A stretch of 64,000 nt of DNA, taken from the NCBI RefSeq assembly GCF_019175385.1, contig NC_083344.1, forward strand, positions 27,902,231-27,966,230, in the 5' to 3' direction. The first letter of the stretch is position 1; every line of letters begins with the position of its first letter. This DNA is from Lycium barbarum (lineage: Eukaryota > Streptophyta > Magnoliopsida > Solanales > Solanaceae). Below are positions 48,903 to 60,377 of this stretch, one piece after another. The notes under the pieces are model-generated. The model made no database searches and had not been told where the DNA came from. It saw only the letters and a list, made by a program, of their open reading frames with translations. The translations under genes and the position numbers were made by a program.

Positions 48903-48960
48903 CTGCGTGGCATGAAACGTAGCGTCCATAGGAAGGGACGTCAGTACAAACAGTGTACTG
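48903..48960 (-). promoter_or_regulatory. Three-hairpin LTR module, copy in J
   Basis: Stems CAGTAC/GTACTG, CGTCC/GGACG, and a third stem with CTACG facing CGCAG (one mismatch). The CAG followed by GT at its end is kept. Confidence 0.7.
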
Positions 48961-49197
48961 AGTATGTAAGGCATGATTAACATCATAATAAGTAAAGTAG
49001 AACATAACAGGGGATAAAGATGACCTGTACATTTGATTGCCTCTTAAGGTGGATACCATGCATGCAACTTTAACCTTTTTAAATCAATATGTACATAAAA
49101 TCATGGAAGACATCTTAGACATTTCAATGAATGTGCAAAGATAAATAAATCATTATGGCTATATCAACAAAACACATATATCTATAGAAATGCCACA

Positions 49198-49410
49198 ACA
49201 TAGGCCATATCATCACCCCTAAAAACATCACAGCATAGGCCACAGCGTCACCCCCTGTCAATTGTGCCTTATATATATATAAACATCACATTATAGGCCA
49301 CAACGTCACCCCCTGTCAACTGTGCCTTATATATAAACATCACATCATAGGCCACAACGTCACCCCCTGTCAACTGTGCCTTATACATATACATCACAAC
49401 AAAGGCCACT
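49198..49410 (-). repeat. Tandem repeat of about 60 bp, LTR J
   Basis: Three to four units, each with CATAGGCCACA, CGTCACCCCCTGTC and GTGCCTTATATA segments. The middle copies are nearly identical and the outer ones shorter. Confidence 0.88.
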
Positions 49411-49439
49411 TTTCCATATATATCCATATATAATATCTT

Positions 49440-49680
49440 TCTTGGCCGTTAAGGCGCGGTAATATATTTAGCATCTTTCCCGGCCATTAAGGCACGGTAA
49501 TATATTTAACATCTTGCCCGGCCATTAAGGCACAATAATATATACAGCATCTCGCCCAGCCATTAAGGCACGGTAATATATATTTAGCATCTTGCCTGGC
49601 CATGTAGGCGCGGTGTTATCTTGCCCGGCCAGGTAGACACGGTGTCATCTTGCCCGGCCATGTAGGCGCGGTGGTATCCC
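49440..49680 (-). repeat. GCCCGGCCATTAAGGC tandem repeats, LTR J
   Basis: Five units of about 37 bp (GCCCGGCCATTAAGGCACGG plus an AT-rich spacer), then three shorter units of about 28 bp in which TTAAGG becomes GTAGG. D and G have the same core at the matching place. Confidence 0.88.
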
Positions 49681-51470
49681 CAGCTGATCAGTAGGATGCA
49701 ATGCATACATACATATATGCACATGAAAATACATAAATGAAATCAACATCATCATTAGCATTACCATTATCACCATATCAATCCTTGAAGGATCAACCAT
49801 CATAAGATGAAATTGACGATGTCACGGGAGTCTCAAGAATCATGAACTTAGGTAGCACTGAACATAGAATCACTATCTTCGCTATATCTCACCTCGAAGG
49901 AATGAATGTCATAAAGTGAGACCATCAACAATAAGTAAGACCAAGGGATTCATGGAATGGCTCAATAATCTCATAATGCTCTCAAATCATAGCTTCAGAG
50001 TTTCTAGAAGAGAATCATCATCATCGTCACAATCATTATAGAACATTTTTCATTTAACATCATAAGAGGCTTTAAGAGTCATGAAATTCTAGCTTTTGAA
50101 AACAAGGAGGTTATGGAAACATTTATGGAATCATAACACAGGAATCATGCCTTTGAAAGAAAGGGACGAGCCTTAACATACCTAATTGATCTCCTACGAA
50201 TTAACGCTTATTCTCTCAAACTTGCAAATCTACACTCAAGAGAAATTATACTACCATTATAATTATCGTCATATGCCTATCCCAAGTCCTTAAAACAAAC
50301 TCCTTTAGAATCTGCCAAAATTCGGGCAACATCTCCCCTGTTCATATGCCTAGCCTGAAATCACAATCCAGTAACCAATAACAACAACAACAATACCAAC
50401 ATCAACAATGATATTATCAATACCAATATATTCCATAAAACATCCCACACGATGTTTTTCAACATACAACAACAATATACACTTCATTTCTTCCTAATCA
50501 AGGAGCATAATCTCATCAACACACCAACAACATTAGATACCATCTCTATACATGTAAATCATCCTAGCCACATGGCCACAACATGCTCAAAACATTCCAT
50601 AAACACAACAACTACAACACGACACTTTATGACCTTTCCTCTATAACTATTTTCACTTTTAAGACTTGCTAAACCTTCAAATCAACTCAACATAAGAGAT
50701 AGGATGAAGAAAATACCTTATACTTGAAGAAATTCATCCACACCAACTTCCTTCAAGACCAAACTTGCCACAACATCAAGTAGAAGCAAAAGCAATCACC
50801 TTTCATGGACTGGTTTAGTGTAATCTTGTTAAATTCTTGATTTAATGGCCTATAAATGTTTGGGGGATGTGTTGAGAAGTTTCTAGGACTATCGAGAATG
50901 TAAAATACTGAAAACATGGAGTTAATGGGGGTATTTATACCCCTCATAAGTCGGTTCCACCGACCTTCTCAAGTGGGACCCACGGAAGCCATTTGGCAGC
51001 TTGGAGTCTTTATCATAAAATAGCCATAATTCTTGATACCGATATCGTATGAGGGCCCACGACCTATGGTTGGAAATCTCTTTCAATTATCTACAAAATT
51101 CGTTTTTGGTGAGATTCCAAATTTCAAACTTATAATAGCTTTTTGGCCCCTCCAAGTTAGATCATCTGAAAACGTATCCTTAAATCATCCTTTTGGAGGG
51201 CTTATGCACATATTTGGCTTAAGGGTCCTTCTTAAGACCTACTCAACTTCCCATGTACTACTCATATCACTTTTCATATGTCCTTTATGAAACCCCGACA
51301 TTTGGGCCCGACCTTAACTTACGGTTACGAGGGCTATTCATCAAATAACGTATTGACTGATTTACACCATACGGTCTCCAAATGTCATCTATATGTTATT
51401 GCTATACTCATACAATATAATCTTCATTCCTAATCCTTGTATAACTTTACTCTCCCATGAGCTCATACTA

Positions 51471-51649
51471 TATGACAACTCCCAAAGTACAATTGCGAAA
51501 AGTAGAGTGCATAGAGGATTTATGAGAAGTAACCTGTGACCAAGCTTAACTTGTCAGAAGTTCAAGGGGGCACGATTTGAGATGAATGACAAGAAACCCG
51601 GTGTAATGAGTCAGGATTTGATGAGACAGGAATATGACTCAATACACAG
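51471..51649 (+). mobile_element. Element H internal region, right end
   Basis: Non-coding sequence of the same purine-rich type as before J. It ends at CACAG just before TGTTGACACC of K. No polypurine tract or 3' LTR of H is seen. Confidence 0.5.
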
Positions 51650-52115
51650 TGTTGACACCTAATTTTCACCTCATAAAACGCGTATTTAAATTTTCCAAAT
51701 TTTCAGGGTCCACAACGAAGTACGGATGCCCTTAAAAATTTTAAAATCCCGAGAAAATTTCAACAATTGGCATTTAATCATTATTTTTATAAACAATTAA
51801 CAATTACAAGAAATTACGAGTTATTTACTTTCATAAATATAATTCAAAATAAAATACGTATCCCACTCCGTCTAACTCCGAAAAATCGTTAATTAAGACG
51901 ACGTATGAATTACGGTTTATTTTTTTCCGCACTTTTCGCATGCTTAAATATTCTTCGGAACTATATCAATATTAGGCTTGTTTTGAAGCTAATATTTTAA
52001 ATTTACGAGTTTAAATTTTTATCTACCTAAATAACTATTTTTATACTCGTATTTTAGTACTTATTTCATTTTAACTTAAAATGGAGGAGGGCTTGAATTT
52101 ACCTTTCCTAAAACT

Positions 52116-52199
52116 GGGGGGGGGGGGGGGGGGACTAATTAAAAAAAATAGGGGTGGAAGTTTATTAAAATAAACATTCCCCCCCCCCCCCCACCCCCC
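52116..52199. repeat. G18 tract facing C14AC6 tract
   Basis: Eighteen G at 52116-52133, then C14 at 52179-52192, A, and C6 to 52199. The tracts can pair as a long stem around a 45-base AT-rich loop. Another C17 run lies at 53869-53885. Lengths may be unreliable in assembly. Confidence 0.85.
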
Positions 52200-52865
52200 A
52201 CTTTTCATTTCCCACCCCGACTCTCTCTCTCCTTCCCTCTCAGGCAACAATAGCTACTTAGGGTTTCAATTTTGCGACTGATTAGAACCATTTTCATGGC
52301 TATTCCACAGTTAATATTTTAGGGGTTTTTGTTCCCCTTTCTATCTTAATGCTATTTTCAATTTGGTTTTATGTTTTACTTATATTTTCAAGCCTAATAG
52401 AATCCCTAATGGGATGTTACTCCAAATTTTTTCATGTCATGGGAGCCACAGACAGATGCCATTGAGCTTGCTGTTATCTTGAGCACCATGACACCAAATG
52501 GGAGTTTTTGAGGGGTAACTCCCATTGGATTCGGGTGAAAGTGATTCTAGGGGATTTTATCCTAAATTAGTACTATTGTGACGTTGTTTGTACTATTTTT
52601 GGGATGTATGTGTGACTCACTGTACTGTCTCAGTATTTATGGATTTATTGAATATTTTGTGTGTAGATTCTAGTACTATCCGTTGGAAATTATTTGATTT
52701 TTTGATTAAATTGTTGAATATAGGATAAGGTAGTACAATTATGTTGGGAATCTAGTCTTTTACTCCAATTTGAATTTTTGTTAGATAATAATTAGGGTAT
52801 TTTGGGGGGAAATTTGTTCTGGATAATGACATTCCCTTTTTGTCCCTAAAGCCCTAATTGATTGC

Positions 52866-52873
52866 TATAAATA
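52866..52873 (+). promoter_or_regulatory. TATA box in K
   Basis: TATAAATA in an AT-rich setting, about 1.2 kb into K; transcription would start near 52900. Confidence 0.5.
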
Positions 52874-55618
52874 GAAGGTAATTGTGCCATTTTTTAGGAT
52901 CCGGACCTTTTGGCTAAACAATTCTAAGCATTCAAGAAATATATAATCCTCCTATTACTCATATACACTGAAAAACCAAAATATATACTATATATATACT
53001 ACCTAGATACTACAAATAGACTACTACGAGAATACTATAAGATATACCTACTTATAATATTATAATATACACATATTATACAACGGTTTGAAAAAGAAAA
53101 GGCTGTTCTAAGAGGTTTTCAAGTGTTGGTGTTTGAAAGTTGACTCAATCCCTCCATTTTGATCATTAGGATACCCTAAATAAAGGTAAAATCTTGTTCT
53201 AGTTCTTTTCTTTATTTCAAGTCATGATATACTTTGTTTAAACCTATTCGCTATTTGAAATATTATGAATGCTTAGTGTAATATTCAATGTTATTGTTTT
53301 TGTGCTTGTTTTATCATTTTTAGTTATAAAATGAACTAAGTATTTGATTATGTTAGGCCAAATAGATATCATAACTTACTAGTTCAAATATAGGAGGAAA
53401 TGATTTAATATGAGGGGCTAAGTTTTTTTATAAGGACATTTCTATGCAGTTTGGAGTGTTGTTAGTAGGTATTGATGTTTGAAAAGGTTTTAAATGAGGA
53501 GAAGGAGTCTGTTTTAGCTTCTAGTCTACTGTTACATTGAATTTTTTAAAATATAAGTTTGTTATGTGGATTTTGTGAACTTTAGAGTTGCAGTTGAGGG
53601 TTCTTAAGATGTTTTCTTCTTTGATTCTGGTTGTGTTGTTATTATTCTCATTAGATTCTGAGGTCTCATATTTTGTGGTAACTTTTGGGGTTTTCTAAGT
53701 TTGATCATCCTATATAGTGGTTTTAGTTTAAAGGATAAATATTCGTACTTGCTTATTATAGTTTAGAGTCTAAAAATGAGTTTTGAGGGACAAAAGTTTA
53801 AAAATGGTTTTGAAAATGTATCCTTTCATCATTCTTTGAACTATCTTGAGACCAAACTGAGTTAAAATCCCCCCCCCCCCCCCCCAACCCCAAAATATGT
53901 CTTCTGATATTTTGTGTCTTTTGAAGTAACTTGAAAACCTTAAGTATGAAACTATTGGAAAAATGACTCTTAAACAAGAATTTTTTTTGTGCCTTGATAT
54001 GATTAAGCATCTTTGGAGCTTCTTGTTGATCTTTTAGCATATAGCAGTGTTTGTTGCAAGTGAACCCTATTACACTCTCTCAGGTTGATCTTCAAGAAAC
54101 GAACTGACTTTAAAAAAAAATTGAAATGTGCTTTTGTTTCTCTGTGATAATTATCTAGCTTAAAACATAGATATCCATGGCCTCTGCTACATAGTTTGTT
54201 CTATCTTGAAACCAATAGACATTTTGTATAGAAAAATGACTTTCTATGTTTTCTTTCTTCCAATATAATCTATAACAGGGACTGGAAAGAGGTTTGCGGA
54301 GTATGGAACCTATTAATGCTAAGAATCTCTAAAATGAATCGTTGGTTCCTTACCCCTTTTTCAAGCTTATAAAAGAAAAGCTTGTGTCCTTGACCAAAAA
54401 AATGTGACAATGGATTTGGGAAAGGATCAGTATTGCTGAGGATTTTGTCTTATTCCCATCCTGTGTCCTATTTGTTATTTGTTTGCAGTATCCATGTAGT
54501 TTTCCATTTATGTCTTGAACCCCTCTTATACTGATATTGTCTATAGTTTACTTAATATCCCTTACCTATGACAATCACCTGGTAGACTGAAAAAATGAAT
54601 TTTAAATGTTCAAACCATGTTTGGGTGATCTTGTTTGCACTTAACCTCCTTGTAATGCTAGCGGCTTGGCCTTTGTTGATTTGTTTGAATTAAGTCTTGT
54701 TTAGTGAACCATCTCCTGCACCTAGGATAGTGCTATAAACCCTTTTGTCTCAGTTTTGGAATTTTTGAAACCTGTCATTAATCCTACATGGATTTCCTTT
54801 TCACTTCTGATTTGCTTGTGACTTACAGACCATTGGTCTTGTTTCATATTAGTTACTTGTCTGCAATGTTCATGATTGGTTTGTCACTTATGACTTGTAT
54901 TTGCACTTGGAATTGTTGCATCTTACTTGGTTCTCTTTAACTAATATGATCACCTAATAGATTAGGTGTAAAGAACCTAAACTAGAACTAAATCTGTTCT
55001 AAAGGATTAAGTGTGATACTTGCTTTTTGTGATATACCTCCCTTGTCATTTGCTTGTGAGATCTGAGGTTTCTCCCTATCTATTTTTGCTCTTATTTGGT
55101 TGTTTGAAACTGAACTATGCCTAATGTGTTGAATTGAATCTAGGTTAGTATTAGGCCCCTCTTTTATCCCTGTTGTGATTTGTTGAATCCTATTTATATT
55201 TCTATATGTGTATTTGCCTATTTGTGTAGTTCTGGGAATGAGACTAGCTAAACCTAAACCATTTTTTGGGACCACACCCAGACCTATAAGCCAAAAGTAG
55301 CCTAAAAAATGACTTTGGACCTCTAAATTGCTTGTGAGATAGTCTGTTGATAGTGAATGAATCTAAAGAATGGTTTCTAGCACTATTTTACTTTTGTTGT
55401 CTTTAAAAAATGAATTCCTAAGCTGTCTAATCCTTATTCCATCTCTTGGATCATTGATTTCACCTGAGACTAGAATTTGAAGACTTGTTTGATTTGCATT
55501 AGTGGAATTAGGGGACTTGTGATTGCATTTGAACACTGTGATTTGTCTTTATGATTTGTGCCCTTCTAGTTAGTTATTGGTCATAGTTTTTTTGGATATC
55601 CTGTACAATGTAAACTAC

Positions 55619-56900
55619 TGTCACACCCTAACAGTGGTAGGGCATGACGGGCACCCGACTCTCATCAGAGTCGAGCGAATCCTTAGACATTCGTTCTATC
55701 AAAACCTGTCATTTCAAAAACTTTTAAGAACATAAAACTTTTCCAAATAGAAATCATTATCTTTATAACTATAATGAAAACTTTCAATCAAATAAGTACT
55801 TTAAACCAATTGAAATAATCTAAAATACATACTCTTTTAAAATCCACAAATGACTCAACTGACATCACTTTGTCGACATCTCGACAAACATACCGCAGGA
55901 CACTGTCTGCAGAAGTCTCTAAGAAGTAAACTGAACATTATGGGTCAGGACAGGGCCCTGACATACCCATAATCATACATATCTATACATGATTCGGCAC
56001 AGCTCCAGAATGAGGTGGAACTTGCCAATCCCAGCTGACGTCCAAGCATCCTAGCTATACACTTAACGTGCCAAACAATCTGGGGCTGCGGGCATGAATG
56101 CAGCGTCCCCAGGCAAAAGGACGTCAGTACAGAAAATGTATTGAGTATGTAAGGTGGTAACAAATCATAATCATAATTTGACTAAGGAAAGAAGAAATCA
56201 CAATCTAACTCAATACCTGCAGCCTTCGCTGCAAGAAACATAAATGTGCACACCAAGTCTCAAAACAATCTTTAAGTAAATAATGCAATCCAACACACAT
56301 GCCGCTTCCAACATGTTAAAAGAATGGTCCCTTCGAACAACCGCTTCCGACTAGTATCACAATAGTCCCTTCGAACGGCCGCTTCCGGCATAATAATGAT
56401 GGCCCCTTCGGGCAGCCGCTTCCGGCTTAATATCACCATAATTTCAACACAAACTAAATTCAAAAATATCAATTTCAATTCATATCATAAGTCACTAATC
56501 AATTCATCACAATCCAGTTGTTAGCCTTAGTGTTTCATAAGAAGTTATCAAATTTGTATCTCACTAGACTTAGGAGGAAATACTTCCAGGTTTGAGGGTG
56601 AAATTGCTATGAAATTCTTACTACTTATATTCTACTCAATTTCATCTTATTGCCCTACCCAAATAATAAATGATCATATCAATACAAAGGGATGATACTG
56701 TGGAATGTAAATAGAAATCGTAAATGAAATGAAGTAGTAAAATCTCGCGCCCCCTTCAGAGTGGTTTTGAAAATCAAACTTTATGTTTCCTTTAGTATAA
56801 AAATAATTTCCTCAAAATCATTAGTAAAACCATATACAAAACTCATGTTGGTGAGATTGTTTATAGCAAAATACTACAAGATAGCATTGAAATAGCCTAA
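55619..56900 (-). mobile_element. Element L: LTR fragment related to I
   Basis: Starts TGTCACACCCTAACAG with ACTAC before it. It contains the three-hairpin module (56086-56144) and GC-rich repeats (about 56300-56430) like those in I, plus a CCCCTTCAGAGT segment. Similarity to I fades between 56800 and 56940 and the usual GTGTAACA end is absent. An ACTAC at about 56868 could be the partner duplication, but it is not convincing. Confidence 0.7.
56086..56144 (-). promoter_or_regulatory. Three-hairpin LTR module, copy in L
   Basis: Second stem CGTCC/GGACG and third GCTGC/GCAGC pair well. The first stem has one change, GTATTGA. Confidence 0.65.
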
Positions 56901-56929
56901 GATATGGCTACTGTTTTGTTGGGCTGTTT

Positions 56930-57006
56930 TGAGGTGATAAATATGATTCGTGATGGCTGAAAATTATGGAATGCAACATGATTGTGATATGGTCTATTTT
57001 GTTACT

Positions 57007-57053
<47 letters not shown>

Positions 57054-57772
57054 TTATCAAGTGAATTGGTGAAAGAAACATATGAAATTTGAGATTGAAA
57101 GTGAAGATTGAAATGTTAGGCGTGTGGGCTATTTTATGGCACATATTGGTGTTGAAAGTGATGTTGTTAATGTTTGTATTGATATTGTCATTGTTGGTTG
57201 CTGAATTACGATTTTGGGCTAGGCATATAAACAGGGGAGATGCTGCCCGAATTTTGGCAAAATTTAAAAGGGTATTTAAGGGCTTAAGGTAAGCGTATGA
57301 TAACGGTCCAAACAGTAGTATTAATTTTCTTAAATATAGATTGATGAGCTTGGAAAGACAAGCGTGCGGTAATTAGTGTTAGGCGACCGGAAAGGTATGT
57401 AAAGATATCCCTTCTTCCTTCTTTGGCATGAATTACATAAAGTGAACAAGCGACGAACACATGTGACTCAAATGAACTCTAGTTCTCAGTAGTACTTGAC
57501 ATGATAGTTGTCTTTGGTCCCCCAAGTGTTAGTTCATCCAACCTATTCTCTCGAATCCCAAATGATGATTCAGTTTGTACATGATTGCCCCTAATACTAA
57601 GTGTTCTCACCTCGGTAATGAATCTTTCAAAAGATATCCTAAGATAACATGATTGTGCATTCACAAAAGGGTCTTCATACCGGATTATGAGTTACTAATG
57701 AAAGGCTTGGCATTCGTATACATTTTCACTGCATCACTACACCGTGTCCCTTACTAAAGGGCCAGGTACGGT
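56930..57772 (+). mobile_element. Element M: LTR fragment interrupted by N
   Basis: Plus-strand LTR sequence related to J, read on the opposite strand. It has ATAAACAGGGGAGATGCTGCCC near 57220-57245, a donor-like AGGTATGT at 57394-57401 with the pyrimidine-rich tail and GGCATG after it, and one GTGTCCC...GGGCCAGG hairpin unit at 57743-57771. There N begins. Its left edge is unclear. It includes a (TA)n-(TG)n microsatellite at 57010-57053. Confidence 0.7.
57010..57053 (+). repeat. (TA)15(TG)7 microsatellite
   Basis: Alternating TA run passing directly into TG. A likely polymorphic site. Confidence 0.9.
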
Positions 57773-59610
57773 TTTTATATCCCATATTTTTATACGTCGA
57801 GTTATTCGCAGGAGAATCGAATCAAATTAAAGACATGATCATTTTCGGATACGAAATAGGAACCCTTAATTTTCAATTTAATTAGAACCTAATTTGTTTA
57901 CAAATTTTATTTAGTGTAAAAATATTATTGGAGATTATGGATTAATTAATTGTTATTAGATTATTAAGTAAGAATTAGTGATTAATTAAATTAATTAAAG
58001 CTTAATTACTAAAGTGGGCCCCACCCGAATAATAATAATAATATATATATATAATAAATAAAATCCAAGGAGTGGATTAGTGACTCACAAGGGAGGCACG
58101 TGTCCCCCTAGAGGCAACCATATATATAGAAAGTTGATGAACAAATTTCTTTACATTTCATTCTTTTTCAAAAAAAAAAGAGATCATCCATGGCTGCTCT
58201 TGGCCAGCCATGGTATTGAGGAAAATATTTGATCCTTGGATGTTTAAATCAAGTTTCAAGTGCAATACAAGTTCAAGGAGGTGATAGCAACATTGGATTT
58301 TTAGTTTGAGAAGAAAAAATTGAAAAATTGGAGCAATTGAGCGTAGAAATTCCTCCGAGAAAAATTTGGTAAGATTTCCTTATTTTATGGTGTAATTGTG
58401 TTAATAATGTGGTAATGGAATTATTAAAATTGGATTGGATGAAATTGGAAGTAAGAAAATGCATAAAATTGATGTTATAGGAAATCGTGGGTTGAAATGG
58501 ATTTAGAAAAGTTGTTGGGTTGTTAGAATTGTTATGGGCTGAATGGTGAGAATTTTATATGTATATCTCTGTTGTTGGTATTTTTGTGTTAACAGGAGAA
58601 TAATTGGAAAATTTGGGTTAGACGGATATATAGGGGAAATGATGCCCGATTTTCGTTAAGTCCTTAAATAATGAAAACCCCTTAACGAGAAAGTATAAGC
58701 CAAAGAATAAATTCTACATGCGATGGGCTACGGATTTATGAACTAGAAACTATAGTTACTAACGATAGTGTCACTCTTATATTAAATAGGCTAAAAGAGC
58801 GACAAGGCGAACGGGTTTGCGAATAGTCGCTAAAAGGTATGTAAAGCTGTTCCTTCTTTCTTTTGGCATGTCTTAGATTTAAGTGATGAATGATATGAGC
58901 TTTGGGGTAATCCTATTCATAAGTCTTGAGTGTGATTCATGATTCTTATTCACCTCTTGATGTTAGAACTCTTAAGTGATTGAGCATCCTTCTTCAGTTT
59001 CCTATACGTTGGATAATAGTCGATATATATATAAGTTCCTATTCCTAGAAACTCTACGATAACTGACGTCCTTGACTTCTATAAGCTATTTCATTCTATA
59101 TTGACATATGTCTATGGTTCCTAAGGCTCTTTTGATATTGTTTATGATGACATTCGAGGGATATTTGATATGATTGTCGCTATTGATACTCAGGTGTAAA
59201 TCCCTTCTTCTTATTCTGTTTGAGTCTTGATAATGTTTTAAATTTCATATGGTTGATCACTACTCTGCTCGTGCATGCCTCAATATGTCTTTCATCGAGT
59301 CCCTGGCCGGCTATGTTATCGTGCACAATTTCACTGCATTGTTCACCGAGTCACTCACTAGAGGGTCGGGTACGGTTTATATATATATATATATATATAT
59401 AATGATATGATGATATGTTATGGCGGCCAGGAGGGCATGTGATGACTTTATTCACCGAGTCCCATAATGGGCCGGGTATGATATATGATATTGACATGCA
59501 TGATTTATGTTTCAAAAGGCAAGTGTTTTGGTATTCTGGATGTTATATTTGTCTCTTGCACTCCCTATTTCAGTTATGATCCTCTTTACTGTATTTCATG
59601 CTTTACATAC

Positions 59611-59670
59611 TCAGTACATATGTCGTACTGACGCCCCTTTCTTCGGGGGGGCTGCGTTTCATGCCCGCAG
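59611..59670 (+). promoter_or_regulatory. Three-hairpin LTR module, copy in N
   Basis: Stems TCAGTAC/GTACTGA, CCCC/GGGG, CTGCG/CGCAG; ends CCCGCAG|GTAC. Confidence 0.72.
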
Positions 59671-59927
59671 GTACAGACGCTCGATTCGGTGATCCCCCAG
59701 CTTAGGATTTCCATTCAGCTGTCTTAGAGAGCTCCGTTGTTTTGGAGCCTAGATTTTGGTACAGACCTTCTGATGTTTATATATATGTTTGTCCAGGGGT
59801 ACGACGGGGCCCTGTCCCGTCATATTTCACCGTTGATACTCTTAGAGGTCTGTAGACATGTATGTGGGTTGTATACAGATTTGATCAGCTGTGTCTATAT
59901 AGTTTTATTGTGGATGTTCTGTCGTTG

Positions 59928-60085
59928 TAGCAGCCTTGCCGGCTTTCATATTCTATCGTTTCGTAGTGGCAGCCTTGTCGGCTTGCGTAATATACTGATA
60001 TGTAGTGGCAGCCTTGTCGGCTTGCATGGTATAATGATATATACAGTGGCAGCCTCGTCGGCTTGTGTATGTTATTACGATGTGA
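59928..60085 (+). repeat. GCAGCCTTGTCGGCTTGC tandem repeats, N LTR
   Basis: Four units of about 38 bp near the end of the LTR, as in C. Confidence 0.88.
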
Positions 60086-60189
60086 TTGATTGAGGAACTA
60101 TGGTACCAGTACGATTATGTTTGACAGGTACATATGGGTGTCCAGCTCGGGGACAAGTCATAGCCCACGGGGCTGGGTCGTGACAAAAG

Positions 60190-60201
60190 TGGTATCAGAG
60201 C
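60190..60201 (+). other. Primer-binding site of N (initiator-Met tRNA)
   Basis: TGGTATCAGAGC four bases after the LTR. Confidence 0.95.
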
Positions 60202-60377
60202 AGTTCATCCTCGGAGTGTCTACAATCCGTGTCTAGTAGAGTCTTGTTTATCGGTGTGTTGTGCACCACATCTATAAACAGGAAGCTACAGGACATTTAG
60301 GATGTCATCTTTTCTTCTTATCCTAGATCGTGCGATACAGCTATATTATTAGGATAATCCCTTCCTAGCAGACTATT

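Larger units (their letters stand above)
48451..51470 (-). mobile_element. Element J: solo LTR-like unit (3020 bp), TSD TATGA
   Basis: Starts TGTCACGACCCAAACC. Its last 450 bp are homologous to LTR I, but it stops at CTCATACTA, some 55 bp short of the expected GGTGTAACA end. TATGA is found on both sides (48446-48450, 51471-51475). Either this family ends differently, or the terminal part was lost and the duplication match is chance. Modules (minus): three-hairpin 48903-48960, tandem repeats 49198-49680, donor-like AGGTATGT 50176-50183, an AGATGTTGCCCGAATTTTGGC-like motif near 50320. Confidence 0.75.
51650..55618 (+). mobile_element. Element K: long AT-rich LTR-like block, class uncertain
   Basis: Opens TGTTGACACCTAATTTT, an LTR-like start unlike the other families here; CACAG (51645-51649) would be its target duplication. 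A good TATA box TATAAATA is at 52866-52873. No coding frame of note is seen, nor any PBS before L interrupts at 55619, so its 3' end is unknown. It lacks the three-hairpin module and the GTATGT motif, so it belongs to another lineage. It might instead contain an old gene promoter: the CTCTCTCT run and TTAGGGTTTCAATTTT near 52220-52272 resemble plant 5' leaders. Confidence 0.5.
57773..60185 (+). mobile_element. Element N, 5' LTR (about 2.41 kb, C family)
   Basis: Aligns with the C LTR from TTATATCCC, although the first bases read TT where C has TG. It ends GGTCGTGACA before the PBS. Order: TATATATA 58121-58128, 9-bp hairpin CCATGGCTG/CAGCCATGG 58188-58213, donor-like AGGTATGT 58835-58842, GAGTCCC units about 59297-59480 with (TA)n between them, three-hairpin module 59611-59670, GCAGCC repeats 59928-60085. 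It lacks the 19-bp minisatellite of C. Confidence 0.92.

Noticed and set aside
49440..49680. Regularly spaced repeats resembling a CRISPR array
   Set aside because: The spacers are AT-rich and similar to each other, units degrade gradually, and the setting is a plant LTR. This is a tandem repeat.
52220..52320. Host gene 5' leader in K (CTCTCT run, TTAGGGTTTCAATTTT)
   Set aside because: The composition resembles plant leaders, but no coding frame follows within several kb and the block starts like an LTR. It is kept only as a possibility under K.
56868..56872. ACTAC as the right target duplication of LTR L
   Set aside because: The sequence before it does not end like an LTR (no CA), and a 5-bp match within this span can easily be chance.
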